A DNA stretch of 64,000 nt from the NCBI GenBank assembly GCA_016703625.1, contig JADJBP010000002.1:620001-684000 (forward strand). Direction: 5' to 3'. A model generated the notes under the pieces. The model did not search any database. It worked only from the letters and a program-made list of their open reading frames with translations, and was not told the DNA's origin. The translations under genes and the position numbers were made by a program. Positions within the stretch are counted from its first letter, which is position 1; each line of letters starts with the position of its first letter. Of the stretch, positions 1 through 7,848 are shown one piece after another. Source of the stretch: Chitinophagaceae bacterium (lineage in GTDB: Bacteria > Bacteroidota > Bacteroidia > Chitinophagales > Chitinophagaceae).

Positions 1-122
1 TCCGCGATCTGCGGCAGAATGGATCGTTCCAGGCCAACCATACCACCCACAAATCCGTTGATGATCACCAGCAGGGCAAACTGTTTCCAGTTCTCTTTTA
101 AACCTAATTTAACTTGTTCCAT
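1..122 (-). CDS. MFS transporter, N-terminal end only
   Basis: The gene runs off the left edge; only the first 40 codons are present, starting at the ATG at 122. A short charged segment is followed by a hydrophobic helix and then the motif GGMVGLERSILPQI. I recognise this as the first membrane segment and loop of a major facilitator family transporter common in Bacteroidota. The substrate cannot be told from this piece. It lies 57 bp downstream of the Crp/Fnr gene on the same strand, so it may be cotranscribed with the sulfur-stress module to its right. Family assignment is moderate because so little is visible. Confidence 0.55.
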   Translation of the reverse strand, partial: MEQVKLGLKENWKQFALLVIINGFVGGMVGLERSILPQIA

Positions 123-178
123 CTTAGCTACAAAGTTGATAACTTAAAATGGCTAATCTGTTAACATAAGATAAATAA

Positions 179-742
179 TCACCTGTGTCCGCGGATGCGG
201 CTAAGGCTAACCTGGGTGATGCCTAAATAAGATGCCACATACTTAAGCGGCACCCTTTTTATTACACCGGGCGCTTCATGGAGTAAGGATTTGTATCTTT
301 CTTCGGCCGAATGAAACTGCATGCCTTCGACCCGGTTCACAGTGTCTACATAAGCAGCTTCGAATATTTTCCGGAACAGTCTTTCTATTTCGTGAAACCG
401 GTCGTAAAGCCCGAATAATGCGGGTGCATTGATGCTTACAATTTCCGCATCTTCCAGTACCTGGATGCCTTTTCTGCTGGGCCTTCCCGTTAAGAGGCTT
501 TCTACCCGGGCAATGATATTGTTTTCAAAAAAGAAATTCTCGGTAATATCTATTCCGTCTTTTAAATAATAAATACGGGCCACTCCTTTATTGATAAAAT
601 AGATGGTTTTGCAGGTTTGGCCAAAGGATTGAAGATCATTGTTCTTTTTAACTGTGACGATATTGCTTATTTCAGTGATGGCGTTTTCAGCATTGCCGGT
701 AAGCGGGTTGAATTTCCTGAAATATTGAAAAAGTTGTTCCAT
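179..742 (-). CDS. Crp/Fnr family transcriptional regulator
   Basis: 187 aa, normal for the compact Crp/Fnr proteins of Bacteroidota. Residues about 10-115 form a cyclic-nucleotide-type beta-roll sensor domain (ITEN, ARVESLLTG). The last 22 residues hold the helix-turn-helix, with YVASYLGI followed by the recognition helix TQVSLSRIRGHR. No cysteine cluster typical of an Fe-S FNR is visible; the single Cys is near residue 44. The gene stands at the end of a minus-strand run of persulfide and peroxide genes whose promoters share a TGTAAC-N4-GTTACA palindrome. This protein is the obvious candidate to bind it. That link is inferred; the ligand is unknown. Confidence 0.85.
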   Translation of the reverse strand: MEQLFQYFRKFNPLTGNAENAITEISNIVTVKKNNDLQSFGQTCKTIYFINKGVARIYYLKDGIDITENFFFENNIIARVESLLTGRPSRKGIQVLEDAEIVSINAPALFGLYDRFHEIERLFRKIFEAAYVDTVNRVEGMQFHSAEERYKSLLHEAPGVIKRVPLKYVASYLGITQVSLSRIRGHR

Positions 743-813
743 GGTTTTTACCTGTTTTTTTGCAGATACATAAAGATATAAAAACCGGTAACCCGTTTTT
801 CAGTTTATGGCAT

Positions 814-846
814 AATGACACAAATACCCGGAAGGTCTGTGTCATT
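814..846. promoter_or_regulatory. Perfect 9-bp inverted repeat upstream of the Crp/Fnr gene
   Basis: AATGACACA at 814-822 and TGTGTCATT at 838-846 are exact reverse complements with a 15-bp spacer. The site lies 72-104 bp before the regulator start codon and 38 bp beyond the stop of the DUF2892 gene. No run of T follows on either strand, so an operator is likelier than a terminator. It differs from the GTAAC palindrome of the neighbouring promoters. Confidence 0.4.
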
Positions 847-883
847 GTATAAAGAAACTATGAGTTGCTTTATGGTAAACCGC

Positions 884-1093
884 CTATGCCTTTTTTGCAG
901 GGCATGTATTTAAACCCACCAATGTATACAGCGGGCAAAAACTGATCAGGCTTGTTATTACAAATACCCCTCCCAAAACAAGCAATACAATACCCAATGT
1001 ACCGGTAACGGTATTGGTAAAATATAAAACTGCAAAAACCGCTGCCAGTAACAGGCGTATAATACGGTCTGTGTTACCCATATTCTTTTTCAT
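884..1093 (-). CDS. DUF2892 (YgaP-like) inner-membrane protein
   Basis: 69 aa from the ATG at 1093; the reading frame stays open further upstream but MKKNMGNTDRIIR is the conserved family start. Two hydrophobic helices (residues about 12-30 and 33-50) and a C-terminal CPLYTLVGLNTC segment fit DUF2892, a domain found alone or fused to rhodanese in YgaP. The two cysteines in this tail are family-typical. These proteins sit beside sulfurtransferases and MBL persulfide dioxygenases, as here. The exact role is unknown; involvement in sulfide handling at the inner membrane is inferred from context. Confidence 0.85.
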   Translation of the reverse strand: MKKNMGNTDRIIRLLLAAVFAVLYFTNTVTGTLGIVLLVLGGVFVITSLISFCPLYTLVGLNTCPAKKA

Positions 1094-1139
1094 ATTGAAT
1101 AATTTAAAATGGAAGTTAAACAATTGCCGGTAATACCAA

Positions 1140-1155
1140 TGTAACTTTTGTAACA
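1140..1155 (-). promoter_or_regulatory. Candidate Crp/Fnr operator before the DUF2892 gene
   Basis: TGTAACTTTTGTAACA, a one-mismatch version of the TGTAAC-N4-GTTACA palindrome found before the other genes of the module. Its centre is 54.5 bp from the start codon. The -7 box expected 35.5 bp downstream is degenerate here (TTCCA on the minus strand), so this is the weakest promoter of the set by sequence. Confidence 0.5.
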
Positions 1156-1182
1156 AAATGGGTTGCAGGATGAACCCGAAGA

Positions 1183-1272
1183 TCAGTTAATGACCATAAC
1201 AAGAATCCAAATGAGCAGCACACAGATCAAACATACAACCAGTAACTTCAGCCATGTTGATTGCTTTTTCAT
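1183..1272 (-). CDS. Possible 29-residue single-span membrane protein
   Basis: An ATG-to-TGA frame of 29 residues: MKKQSTWLK, then about 18 hydrophobic residues rich in Leu, Val, Ile and Cys, ending MVIN. AGGGGTG lies 11 bp before the ATG on the minus strand, an unusually good Shine-Dalgarno sequence for this phylum. The layout (basic N-terminus plus one helix) is that of a real microprotein. It lies between the kelch-like gene and the DUF2892 gene on the same strand. Nothing identifies its function, and a short hydrophobic frame can occur by chance. Confidence 0.35.
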   Translation of the reverse strand: MKKQSTWLKLLVVCLICVLLIWILVMVIN

Positions 1273-1312
1273 GATGTTGATCACCCCTGTTTATAAATAA
1301 AAAGGTAAACAA

Positions 1313-2650
1313 TTATCCCTGTTTTTTTCTTTTCAAATACACCCTGATGATACTCCCGTTTGCGCTGCTTTGCTCCCCGGTGTTTTCAAAGAAAATATTT
1401 TCTGCACTGCTGTTGATGCCGCCAACGATGTAACCAATCAGTATATCTTCATTTTCCGGTAAACCGGCATCTATAATTCCCTCACTGTACAATTTAACAT
1501 CCGGCATAAATATAAATTCAGCAGCTGCACCCAAATAGCCCGGCATTTGTATGGGCAAATAAATTTCCTGCACCTGTTCATCTTTTCTGATAATAACGCT
1601 GATCGTTTTGGTAAAAGGCACATCTTTATTTTCAAATATTTTACCTGTACTGTCAGTAAAATACCTGGCAATACCGCCAAAAAATATAGAATACATGGTT
1701 CCCGTAACCCGGTCATACAGTGGTAATACCGCATTGTGATAATGGCTGTATCTCTGATCAAAACTGTTATTCACTGTATAACTACCTCCCTTTATATCCA
1801 CAAAATTGGTAAACGGGATATCTTCCTTGTATTGGAATACACCTGAAAACATGGTAAAGCCCAATTCATCATTTTTAAATACCTGCGGTACTAAATTATA
1901 ATCCCTGCGGTGCAGGTTAACTGTATCTTTTATGGCAGAATAATTTTTAACCAGCGGTACACCCTGGCCATATTCAATGTTAAACTTCCTGATCTCATTG
2001 GTATATTGCTGCGAAAAACCGGGGCCATGATCGGGGCCATGGGGATTATACCTGCCGTCAAATCTTTGTCCGCCAGCCAGTAAAAAAGTATCGGCGATTT
2101 TAGCAAGCCTGCCACCGGTAACAGCCATCCGTTCGTCCCTGGACTGCACAATATATTTTCCCAAAGGCTTTCCATTAATAACGGAAAGGATCATTTCCTC
2201 AACCTCTAAAACCGCCAGGTAAGGATAAGTAATATGATCATCTGCTGTATTGCTGTATCCATATCCTCCTGCCAGTATCAGCCTGTTGCCAGACTGTATA
2301 AACTCCATATTGGTACTTTGCAATTGTTCTTTTATAGCTACGGGTAATTTTTCCAATGAACTTTTCCAGACCTGTTTTTTTACCGGGTCAACCACATAGA
2401 TAAATTTGTTTTGACCGTCCTCATCAAAGGTAGCCCAGGGTTGCCTGCGGTGAAGACCGTCTTTGCGTCCACCAACCAGCAGCCATTTTCCCTGCCCCGT
2501 TGCATAGGCATAGGATTGTAAAGCCGGAAGAGCTTTTATTTCCATCACATCAAGCCGCAGATCAAAAGGAAATTCGGGTGATCTGCTTTGGGCACCTGCC
2601 ATCAACAACATAAAATATAAGGAGAGGGTAATTAAAAACGTTTTTATCAT
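1313..2650 (-). CDS. Secreted kelch-like beta-propeller protein
   Basis: About 445 aa from the ATG at 2650; a TTG two codons upstream is less likely. Residues 1-21 are a signal peptide ending AGAQS. The body carries spaced glycine pairs typical of kelch blades: LLVGGRKDG, LILAGGYGYS, LLAGGQRFDG, FFGGIARYF and YIVGGIN. This suggests an extracytoplasmic propeller of five or six blades. It begins 56 bp downstream of the thioredoxin stop, just after that gene's terminator, and has no GTAAC palindrome of its own, so it is probably expressed by readthrough or a weak promoter. Function is unknown. Confidence 0.7.
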   Translation of the reverse strand: MIKTFLITLSLYFMLLMAGAQSRSPEFPFDLRLDVMEIKALPALQSYAYATGQGKWLLVGGRKDGLHRRQPWATFDEDGQNKFIYVVDPVKKQVWKSSLEKLPVAIKEQLQSTNMEFIQSGNRLILAGGYGYSNTADDHITYPYLAVLEVEEMILSVINGKPLGKYIVQSRDERMAVTGGRLAKIADTFLLAGGQRFDGRYNPHGPDHGPGFSQQYTNEIRKFNIEYGQGVPLVKNYSAIKDTVNLHRRDYNLVPQVFKNDELGFTMFSGVFQYKEDIPFTNFVDIKGGSYTVNNSFDQRYSHYHNAVLPLYDRVTGTMYSIFFGGIARYFTDSTGKIFENKDVPFTKTISVIIRKDEQVQEIYLPIQMPGYLGAAAEFIFMPDVKLYSEGIIDAGLPENEDILIGYIVGGINSSAENIFFENTGEQSSANGSIIRVYLKRKKQG

Positions 2651-2661
2651 AACCAATTTTT

Positions 2662-2692
2662 TAAAAAAATGCCGGATTATTAACCCGGCATT
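2662..2692 (-). terminator. Rho-independent terminator after thioredoxin
   Basis: On the minus strand a 7-bp stem, ATGCCGG with CCGGCAT, closes an 8- to 9-base loop and is followed by seven T. It lies 14 bp past the thioredoxin stop and only about 12 bp before the kelch-like start codon. Confidence 0.8.
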
Positions 2693-2705
2693 GTCATTTG
2701 CTTTT

Positions 2706-3080
2706 TTATTCCGCTGTTTTAGCGGGTACCAATAATTTTTCTTCTATGATCTTTTTAAAGACATGCTTTGGCAGGGCGCCCGGCTGCATCATTGGTTCGC
2801 CGGCGGCATCAATGAAAAGTATGGTTGGGATGCTTTGAATACCAAATACGGCAGACAATTCCTGCTCTGTATCTGTATTCACTTTATAGATAACGATCTT
2901 TCCTTCATATTCTTTGGATAGTTCTTCCAGCACCGGGGCCACCATTTTACACGGGCCGCACCAATCGGCATAAAAATCGATGATGGCGGGTAAAGTTCCC
3001 TGGTACTTCCAGTCGGCTACTGTTTCGTAATCAAATACTTTATCCTTAAAATCGGTTGTGGTCATTTGTATAGTTGCCAT
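2706..3080 (-). CDS. trxA: Thioredoxin
   Basis: 124 aa, one thioredoxin fold with the redox motif WCGPCK at residues 40-45 in the strand IIDFYADWCGPC, and the cis-proline segment SIPTIL. No signal peptide, so cytoplasmic. A slightly long N-terminus (about 20 residues before the core) is seen in Bacteroidota relatives. It presumably reduces persulfides or the peroxiredoxin of the same module. Its promoter carries the GTAAC-N4-GTTAC palindrome with the conserved spacing to TTTAC, and a strong terminator follows it, so it can be a single-gene transcript. Confidence 0.92.
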   Translation of the reverse strand: MATIQMTTTDFKDKVFDYETVADWKYQGTLPAIIDFYADWCGPCKMVAPVLEELSKEYEGKIVIYKVNTDTEQELSAVFGIQSIPTILFIDAAGEPMMQPGALPKHVFKKIIEEKLLVPAKTAE

Positions 3081-3125
3081 AATATTTTAATTTTTGTAAA
3101 GATAGAAATGTTATGAAGGGGTATC

Positions 3126-3141
3126 CGTAACTTTTGTTACT
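3126..3141 (-). promoter_or_regulatory. Candidate Crp/Fnr operator before thioredoxin
   Basis: CGTAACTTTTGTTACT contains the perfect palindrome GTAAC-N4-GTTAC. Its centre (3133.5) is exactly 35.5 bp from the centre of TTTAC (3096-3100), part of the -7-like TATCTTTAC. The start codon is 46 bp downstream of the site. Confidence 0.7.
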
Positions 3142-3178
3142 GTTCCCTGCAAAGTTTGCTTTTGCCTGTTGTGAGTAC

Positions 3179-3207
3179 CAAAAAAAATGGCAGCCTTTCA
3201 GCTGCCT
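3179..3207 (-). terminator. Rho-independent terminator after the first MBL-rhodanese gene
   Basis: GGCAGC at one side and GCTGCC at the other form a 6-bp stem with a 6-base loop; on the minus strand it is followed by A and eight T. It lies 44 bp beyond the stop codon at 3251. Confidence 0.8.
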
Positions 3208-3250
3208 GGGTTTTCTCCTCTGTACACTAAGAAATTTAATTAACCTGAAT

Positions 3251-4666
3251 TTATGCTTTCATTACTTTGCTCTGGCAAACATAATCCGTTCTGGGTACCG
3301 CGGTGTTGATGATCGCCTTGAAGCCCCCTTCAACCTCTGTAAAATTCCTGTACCCGCGGGCCTGCAGGATAGACGCTGCGATCATACTCCGGTATCCGCC
3401 GGCGCAATGAATGTAAAAATGCTCACCGGGATTAATGTCTTTTATCCAGTCATTGATAAAAGCCAGGGGTTTGTTGTAGGCTTCATCAACATGCTCTGCT
3501 GCATATTCGGTGTCTTTGCGGATATCAATCACTTTATCTTCGCCGATCTTTACTTCTTTGGCAAATTGTTCTGCAGTGATCCTGTCGATCACATCTGCTT
3601 CCTTACCTGCTGCCAGCCATGCTGCCATACCACCCTGTAAATGCCCGATCAGGTGATCAAACCCAACACGGCTTAAACGGGTTACTGCTTCTTCTTCTTT
3701 TCCCGGGTCAGTTACAATCAACAAAGGCTGCTTTACATCAACGATCAGTGCGCCTACCCAGGGTGCAAAATCCCCATCCAGGCCAATGCTCACAGACTGC
3801 GGAATAAAGCCTTTGTAAAATTCAGTATTGGTACGGGTATCCAGGATCAGCGCTTCGGTATTTTCTGCCGCTGCTTCAAATTCATCTGGCGTTAATGCCC
3901 GCATACCGTTGTTAAAAACGGTTTCAAAACTTTCAATTCCTTTTTTATTCATGGCCACATTCATTCCAAAATAGCCGGGAGGCGCCTGTAAACCTTCGGT
4001 AACTGCTTTTACAAAAGCTTCCTTGTTGGGTTGGTTTAAGGCATAATTCATTTTCTTTTGATTGCCCAGGGTATCCACAGTTTCCTTCATCATATTCTTA
4101 CCACATGCACTGCCGGCGCCATGCGCAGGATATACGATCACGTCATCTGCCAGCGGCATTATTTTATTATTTAAACTTTCATACAGAATACCTGCGAGGT
4201 CTTCCATGGTCATGTCTGCAGCTTTTTGGGCAAGGTCAGGACGTCCCACATCACCTAAAAACAAAGTGTCGCCGCTGAAGATGCAATGGTCTTTCCCGGT
4301 CTCATCTTTTAAAAGGAAGGTTGTACTTTCCATAGTATGGCCGGGTGTGTGCAGCACTTTAATGGTGATCTCTCCAATTTTAAATTCCTCACCGTCTTTT
4401 GCGGCAATAAATTCAAACTCGGGTTTTGCATTTGGGCCGTACACAATTGCGGCTCCGGTTTTCTTGGCCAGGTCCACATGGCCTGATACAAAATCGGCAT
4501 GGAAATGGGTTTCGAAAATGTATTTCAGTTTAACACCGTCTTTCTGCAACCTCTCCAGGTATGGCTGGGTTTCACGAAGCGGGTCAATAATGGCAGCCTC
4601 GCCATTGCTGGTAATGTAATAGGCGCCCTGTGCCAGGCATCCGGTATAGATCTGTTCAATGTTCAT
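3251..4666 (-). CDS. MBL-fold persulfide dioxygenase-like protein with two rhodanese domains
   Basis: 471 aa, intact. Residues 1-210 are a metallo-beta-lactamase domain of the ETHE1/persulfide dioxygenase group: H54, H56 and D58 in THFHADFVSGH, HTPGHTMEST, SGDTLFLGDVGRPD and a later YPAHGAGS. Two rhodanese domains follow (about 260-350 and 365-465). The second has the active-site loop HCAGGYRSM with its Cys. The first has TDPGKEEE at the loop and no Cys, so it is probably structural. The likely role is oxidation of glutathione- or low-molecular-weight persulfide to sulfite, with sulfur transfer. A paralogue follows downstream. Confidence 0.9.
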   Translation of the reverse strand: MNIEQIYTGCLAQGAYYITSNGEAAIIDPLRETQPYLERLQKDGVKLKYIFETHFHADFVSGHVDLAKKTGAAIVYGPNAKPEFEFIAAKDGEEFKIGEITIKVLHTPGHTMESTTFLLKDETGKDHCIFSGDTLFLGDVGRPDLAQKAADMTMEDLAGILYESLNNKIMPLADDVIVYPAHGAGSACGKNMMKETVDTLGNQKKMNYALNQPNKEAFVKAVTEGLQAPPGYFGMNVAMNKKGIESFETVFNNGMRALTPDEFEAAAENTEALILDTRTNTEFYKGFIPQSVSIGLDGDFAPWVGALIVDVKQPLLIVTDPGKEEEAVTRLSRVGFDHLIGHLQGGMAAWLAAGKEADVIDRITAEQFAKEVKIGEDKVIDIRKDTEYAAEHVDEAYNKPLAFINDWIKDINPGEHFYIHCAGGYRSMIAASILQARGYRNFTEVEGGFKAIINTAVPRTDYVCQSKVMKA

Positions 4667-4722
4667 GGTATAATTTTTTTAATTTTTATAATGCAAATAT
4701 CCTCTGTGTTTTTAAATGTTAT

Positions 4723-4738
4723 GGTAACATTAGTTGCA
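4723..4738 (-). promoter_or_regulatory. Candidate Crp/Fnr operator before the first MBL-rhodanese gene
   Basis: GGTAACATTAGTTGCA, a near-palindrome of the TGTAAC-N4-GTTACA type. Its centre (4730.5) is 35.5 bp from the centre of TTTGC (4693-4697), the -7 box. This is the same geometry as at four other promoters of the module. Confidence 0.65.
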
Positions 4739-4750
4739 TTCATTACTGTA

Positions 4751-4766
4751 TGTTACTTTGGTTACT
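4751..4766 (-). promoter_or_regulatory. Second upstream GTTAC site
   Basis: TGTTACTTTGGTTACT, 28 bp upstream (centre to centre) of the site at 4723-4738. The right half matches the motif and the left half has one mismatch. It could be an auxiliary operator. Confidence 0.4.
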
Positions 4767-4842
4767 TTCGTTTATGGGTTCACATATTTGTAATGGTCCC
4801 GGCGGCTTGCAGCCTTCAGGCCCGGCAGCCCGGTTAAAAATA

Positions 4843-4871
4843 ATAAAAAAGCCCGGGCTTTGTACCCGGGC
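4843..4871 (-). terminator. Rho-independent terminator after the second MBL-rhodanese gene
   Basis: A GC-only 7-bp stem, GCCCGGG with CCCGGGC, and a 7-base loop; six T follow on the minus strand. It starts 22 bp past the stop codon at 4893. Confidence 0.85.
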
Positions 4872-4892
4872 AACAAATATAAAAGATAAAAA

Positions 4893-6307
4893 CTACAACA
4901 TCGTAGTTGGACAAACATATGCTGACCTGGATACTGATGTTTTAGCAATTTCTGTAAACCCACCTATAACATCTGTAAAATTATCCCATCCGCGTTGCTT
5001 TAATATAGAAGCTGCGATCATACTGCGGTAGCCGCCTGCACAATGCAAAACAAAGGGCCTGTCTTTTGGAAACTCAGCCAAATGAGCATTGATCTCATTC
5101 AAAGGTATATTAACCGCATCCAGGATATGTTCAGATTGAAATTCACTTTTTTCCTGATATCAATCGTTAACTGCTTTTCATTTTCATGAATTTTTTCAAA
5201 TTCGGCCGCCGTTATCCTTTTAACGGTATCCATTTCCTTGCCGGCTTTTTTCCAGCTTTCAAACCCGCCTTCCAGGTACCCGATGGTGCCGTCATAACCA
5301 ACTCTTGAAAGGCGTATCATGGCTTCATCTTCATAACCCAGGTTACATACCAGCAGTATTTCCTGTTTGATATCCGGGATCATTTCTCCCACCCATTGTG
5401 CAAAGCTTCCGTCTAACCCGATATTGATACTGTTGGGAATAAACCCGGCAGCAAAATCTGTTGCATTCCTGGTATCCAAAACCAATGCATTGGTTTCATT
5501 GGCTACAATTTCAAAAGCTTCAGCGCTTAATGCTTTATGCCCTCTTTCCAAAACGGTATCCAGGCTTTCATATCCCTGAATGTTCATCAATACATTTTTC
5601 GGAAAATAACCCGGGGGCGGCGTTAAGCCGGTAAGTATTTCTTTAATAAATTCTTCCTTGCTCAATGCAGGGTTTAATGCATAGTTCACTTCTTTTTGAT
5701 GACCCAGTGTATCGGTTGTTTCTTTGCTCATGTTTTTTCCACAGGCGCTGCCTGCACCATGGTTGGGATAAACGACAAGATCATCACTCAATGGCATGAT
5801 CTTGTTCCGTAGCGAATCATAGAGGTGACCCGCCAATTTTTCCTGGGTAAGGTCAGCAACCACATGCTGGGCAAGGTCGGGCCTCCCTACATCTCCAATA
5901 AACAGCGTATCACCGGTAATGATACCATGTTCTTTTCCGTTTTCATCGATCAGCATATACGTAGTACTTTCCATGGTATGCCCCGGTGTGTGTATTACCC
6001 GAACTGAATAATTTCCAATTTTAAAAACCTGGTTGTCTGCAGCAATAACGGCTTCGTATGCGGGTTTTGCCGTTGGACCGTAAACAATTTTAGCCCCCGT
6101 TTTTTTGGCAAGATCTAAATGTCCGCTAACAAAATCGGCATGAAAGTGTGTAAGAAAAACGTATTTGATGGTGGCGTTATCTTTTGCAGCCCGGTCAATA
6201 TAGGGTTGCACTTCCCGCAATGGATCAAAGATGGCTGCTTCGCCATTATTCTCCAGGTAGTAAGCTGCATGAGCTATGCATCCTGTATAGATCTGTTCCA
6301 GTTTCAT
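4893..6307 (-). CDS. Second MBL-rhodanese protein, frameshifted near the C-terminus
   Basis: A paralogue of the upstream neighbour, about 471 aa when repaired. The MBL domain has the same ligands (H54, H56, D58). The first rhodanese domain carries VCNLGYEDE, so it keeps a Cys at the loop that its paralogue lost. The second has HCAGGYRSM. The frame breaks at about 5147-5152: the text reads DIRK in a run of six A, and one added A restores KSEFQSEHILDAVNIPLNE and the rest of the domain. A sequencing error is the simplest explanation; a true C-terminal truncation of the second rhodanese is the alternative. Role as for the neighbour. Confidence 0.85.
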
Positions 6308-6372
6308 AATGATTAATTTTTAAATTGATGAATGTATGCTTTGCAAATTTCCATTTTGAATGGCTATTTTCC

Positions 6373-6388
6373 GGTTACAATAATTACA
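6373..6388 (-). promoter_or_regulatory. Candidate Crp/Fnr operator before the second MBL-rhodanese gene
   Basis: GGTTACAATAATTACA, three mismatches from TGTAAC-N4-GTTACA. It is supported mainly by position: its centre (6380.5) is exactly 35.5 bp from TTTGC at 6343-6347. Confidence 0.5.
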
Positions 6389-6430
6389 TAAACAGATGAT
6401 CTTCGTCATAGAAAACGACAAATGTTCAAT

Positions 6431-6456
6431 AAAAAAAGGCAGCCTTTCAACTACCT
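6431..6456 (-). terminator. Probable terminator after peroxiredoxin
   Basis: Imperfect stem AAGGCAG with CTACCTT around a short loop, followed on the minus strand by seven T. It lies 13 bp past the peroxiredoxin stop. Confidence 0.55.
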
Positions 6457-6468
6457 TAATTGTATATT

Positions 6469-7116
6469 TTATAAAGACCTTTTAGCCAGGTACCAATCTA
6501 CCATTTCCAGGTTACTGGCTTTGCGCTCTGCAAGGCCTTCTACAGTTTTTGGTGCAGGTACAATTACTTTATCACCGGGATGCCAGTTAAGCGGCATGGC
6601 ACATTTATTTTCATCTGATGTCTGCAATGCCTGTAATACCCGCTTGATCTCTTCCATATTACGGCCTATGTTCAATGGGTAATACATGATGAGGCGTACC
6701 TTTCCTTCAGGGTCAATAATAAATACGGCCCTTACTGCAGCTGTTTCACTTTCGCCGGGTTGCAGCATACCATACAGTTTAGCGACTTTCATATCGATAT
6801 CAGCAACAACCGGAAACTCAAACAATACCCCTGTTTTTTCCTGTACCGCATTTACCCAGGCAATATGCGAATGGATGCTGTCGATACTCAATCCCATGAG
6901 TTTGGTATTGTGTTTTGCAAAAAAATCCTTTTCTATGGCAAAGCCACTCAATTCGGTGGTGCATACCGGCGTAAAATCTGCCGGGTGCGAAAACAGGATC
7001 ACCCAACTACCCTTGTTGTAATCTGAGAATTTCAGGGGGCCTGTTGTGGTTATGGCTTCAAAATCCGGGGCTTTGTCGCCGATCCTGGGCATGGTATTGA
7101 TAATTGTATTTTCCAT
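6469..7116 (-). CDS. 1-Cys type peroxiredoxin (Prx6 subfamily)
   Basis: 215 aa, full length for the Prx6 group. The peroxidatic Cys is C52 in HPADFTPVCTTE. The long C-terminal arm typical of Prx6 (YPLNIGRN, then NWHPGDKVIVP) is present, and no resolving Cys is visible at the usual 2-Cys position. It reduces H2O2 or organic peroxides in the cytoplasm, probably recharged by thioredoxin or thiols; some homologues reduce persulfides. The promoter has the best palindrome of the series (TGTAAC-N4-GTTACA), so it belongs to the same putative Crp/Fnr regulon. Confidence 0.92.
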   Translation of the reverse strand: MENTIINTMPRIGDKAPDFEAITTTGPLKFSDYNKGSWVILFSHPADFTPVCTTELSGFAIEKDFFAKHNTKLMGLSIDSIHSHIAWVNAVQEKTGVLFEFPVVADIDMKVAKLYGMLQPGESETAAVRAVFIIDPEGKVRLIMYYPLNIGRNMEEIKRVLQALQTSDENKCAMPLNWHPGDKVIVPAPKTVEGLAERKASNLEMVDWYLAKRSL

Positions 7117-7163
7117 TTTTTTTATTTTAGACTGTAAATTTCAGCATAATACATGATGCAGTT

Positions 7164-7179
7164 TGTAACATTGGTTACA
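7164..7179 (-). promoter_or_regulatory. Candidate Crp/Fnr operator before peroxiredoxin (perfect palindrome)
   Basis: TGTAACATTGGTTACA is a perfect 6+6 palindrome with a 4-bp spacer. Its centre (7171.5) is 35.5 bp from TTTAC at 7134-7138. It is the best candidate for the consensus of the regulon. Confidence 0.75.
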
Positions 7180-7202
7180 GATAAAGAGAAGCAGAAAAAT
7201 AA

Positions 7203-7843
7203 TTATTTCGGGGTAAGTATAACAAATAACTCTGTATCCGATCTTTTGGAAAATGAATTATGGCATGATTCAAATATTACCGGTTTGAAATACTTTTCAA
7301 ACAACAGTTTGTAAGCTGATCCGCTTCCCCCAAACGGCGGGCCCTGCTGTTCAAATTCCCTGTTGAACAGAACACCCACCAGTTTACCACCCGGAGCCAG
7401 CAGTTGATGCATTTTGGCTACATATTTTCCCTTAAAGACGGATCAAGTGCACAGAAAAATGTTTGCTCGAATATGATATCATATTCGCCGGTGTGCTCAA
7501 AAAAATCGCCCTGGATTATATTTATGTTTGCATTGCCCCTGTATTTTTCCTGTAACCGTGCAACCAAAATGGGTGCAATGTCAATAACGGTGATATTGGT
7601 AAAGCCCTGCTGCAACAGGTAACCGGCTTCATAGGAATTACCGCATCCAGGTATTAAAATGCGCAGGTCTTTACTGGTAAGCTGATCAATATATGCTTTT
7701 ATCGGGGGCGATACTTCACCCAGGTCCCAACCTGTTGAGTTGGTATTGTATTGACTGTTCCAAAAGGTCTCATCAAGTGAAAATCCGGAAGGAACTATTC
7801 CTGGTTTTTCTTCAGTACTATTTTGATCGTCTTTAATTTTCAA
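7203..7843 (-). CDS. TPMT-family SAM-dependent methyltransferase, frameshifted
   Basis: About 213 aa after repair. FWNSQYNTNSTGWDLGEVSPP near residue 30 is the conserved start of the thiopurine methyltransferase family; the SAM-binding motif is LIPGCGNSYEAGYL, and DIIFEQTFFCAL follows. The frame breaks near 7421-7427, where GAAAATATG needs one more A; repair joins SLRE to KYVAKMHQLLAPGGKLVGVLF and a normal C-terminus. Family members in bacteria methylate thiols, hydrogen sulfide or selenium and tellurium compounds, which suits this sulfur module. The gene ends 5 bp from the TauE/SafE gene upstream and is probably cotranscribed with it. Confidence 0.85.
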
Positions 7844-7848
7844 TTAAC

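Noticed and set aside
2651..2705. A GTAAC-type operator before the kelch-like gene.
   Set aside because: The 50-bp gap holds only the thioredoxin terminator; no GTAAC or GTTAC half-site is present.
3134..5031. Plus-strand open frames opposite the MBL-rhodanese genes (for example 3134-3640, 4062-4619, 4630-5031).
   Set aside because: They are antisense to strongly conserved coding sequence, have no family features, and use the complement of rhodanese and MBL codons.
5140..5160. Programmed ribosomal frameshift in the second MBL-rhodanese gene at a run of six A.
   Set aside because: Similar single-base breaks occur in some two dozen unrelated genes of the window, so a shared sequencing error is far more likely than a regulated shift.
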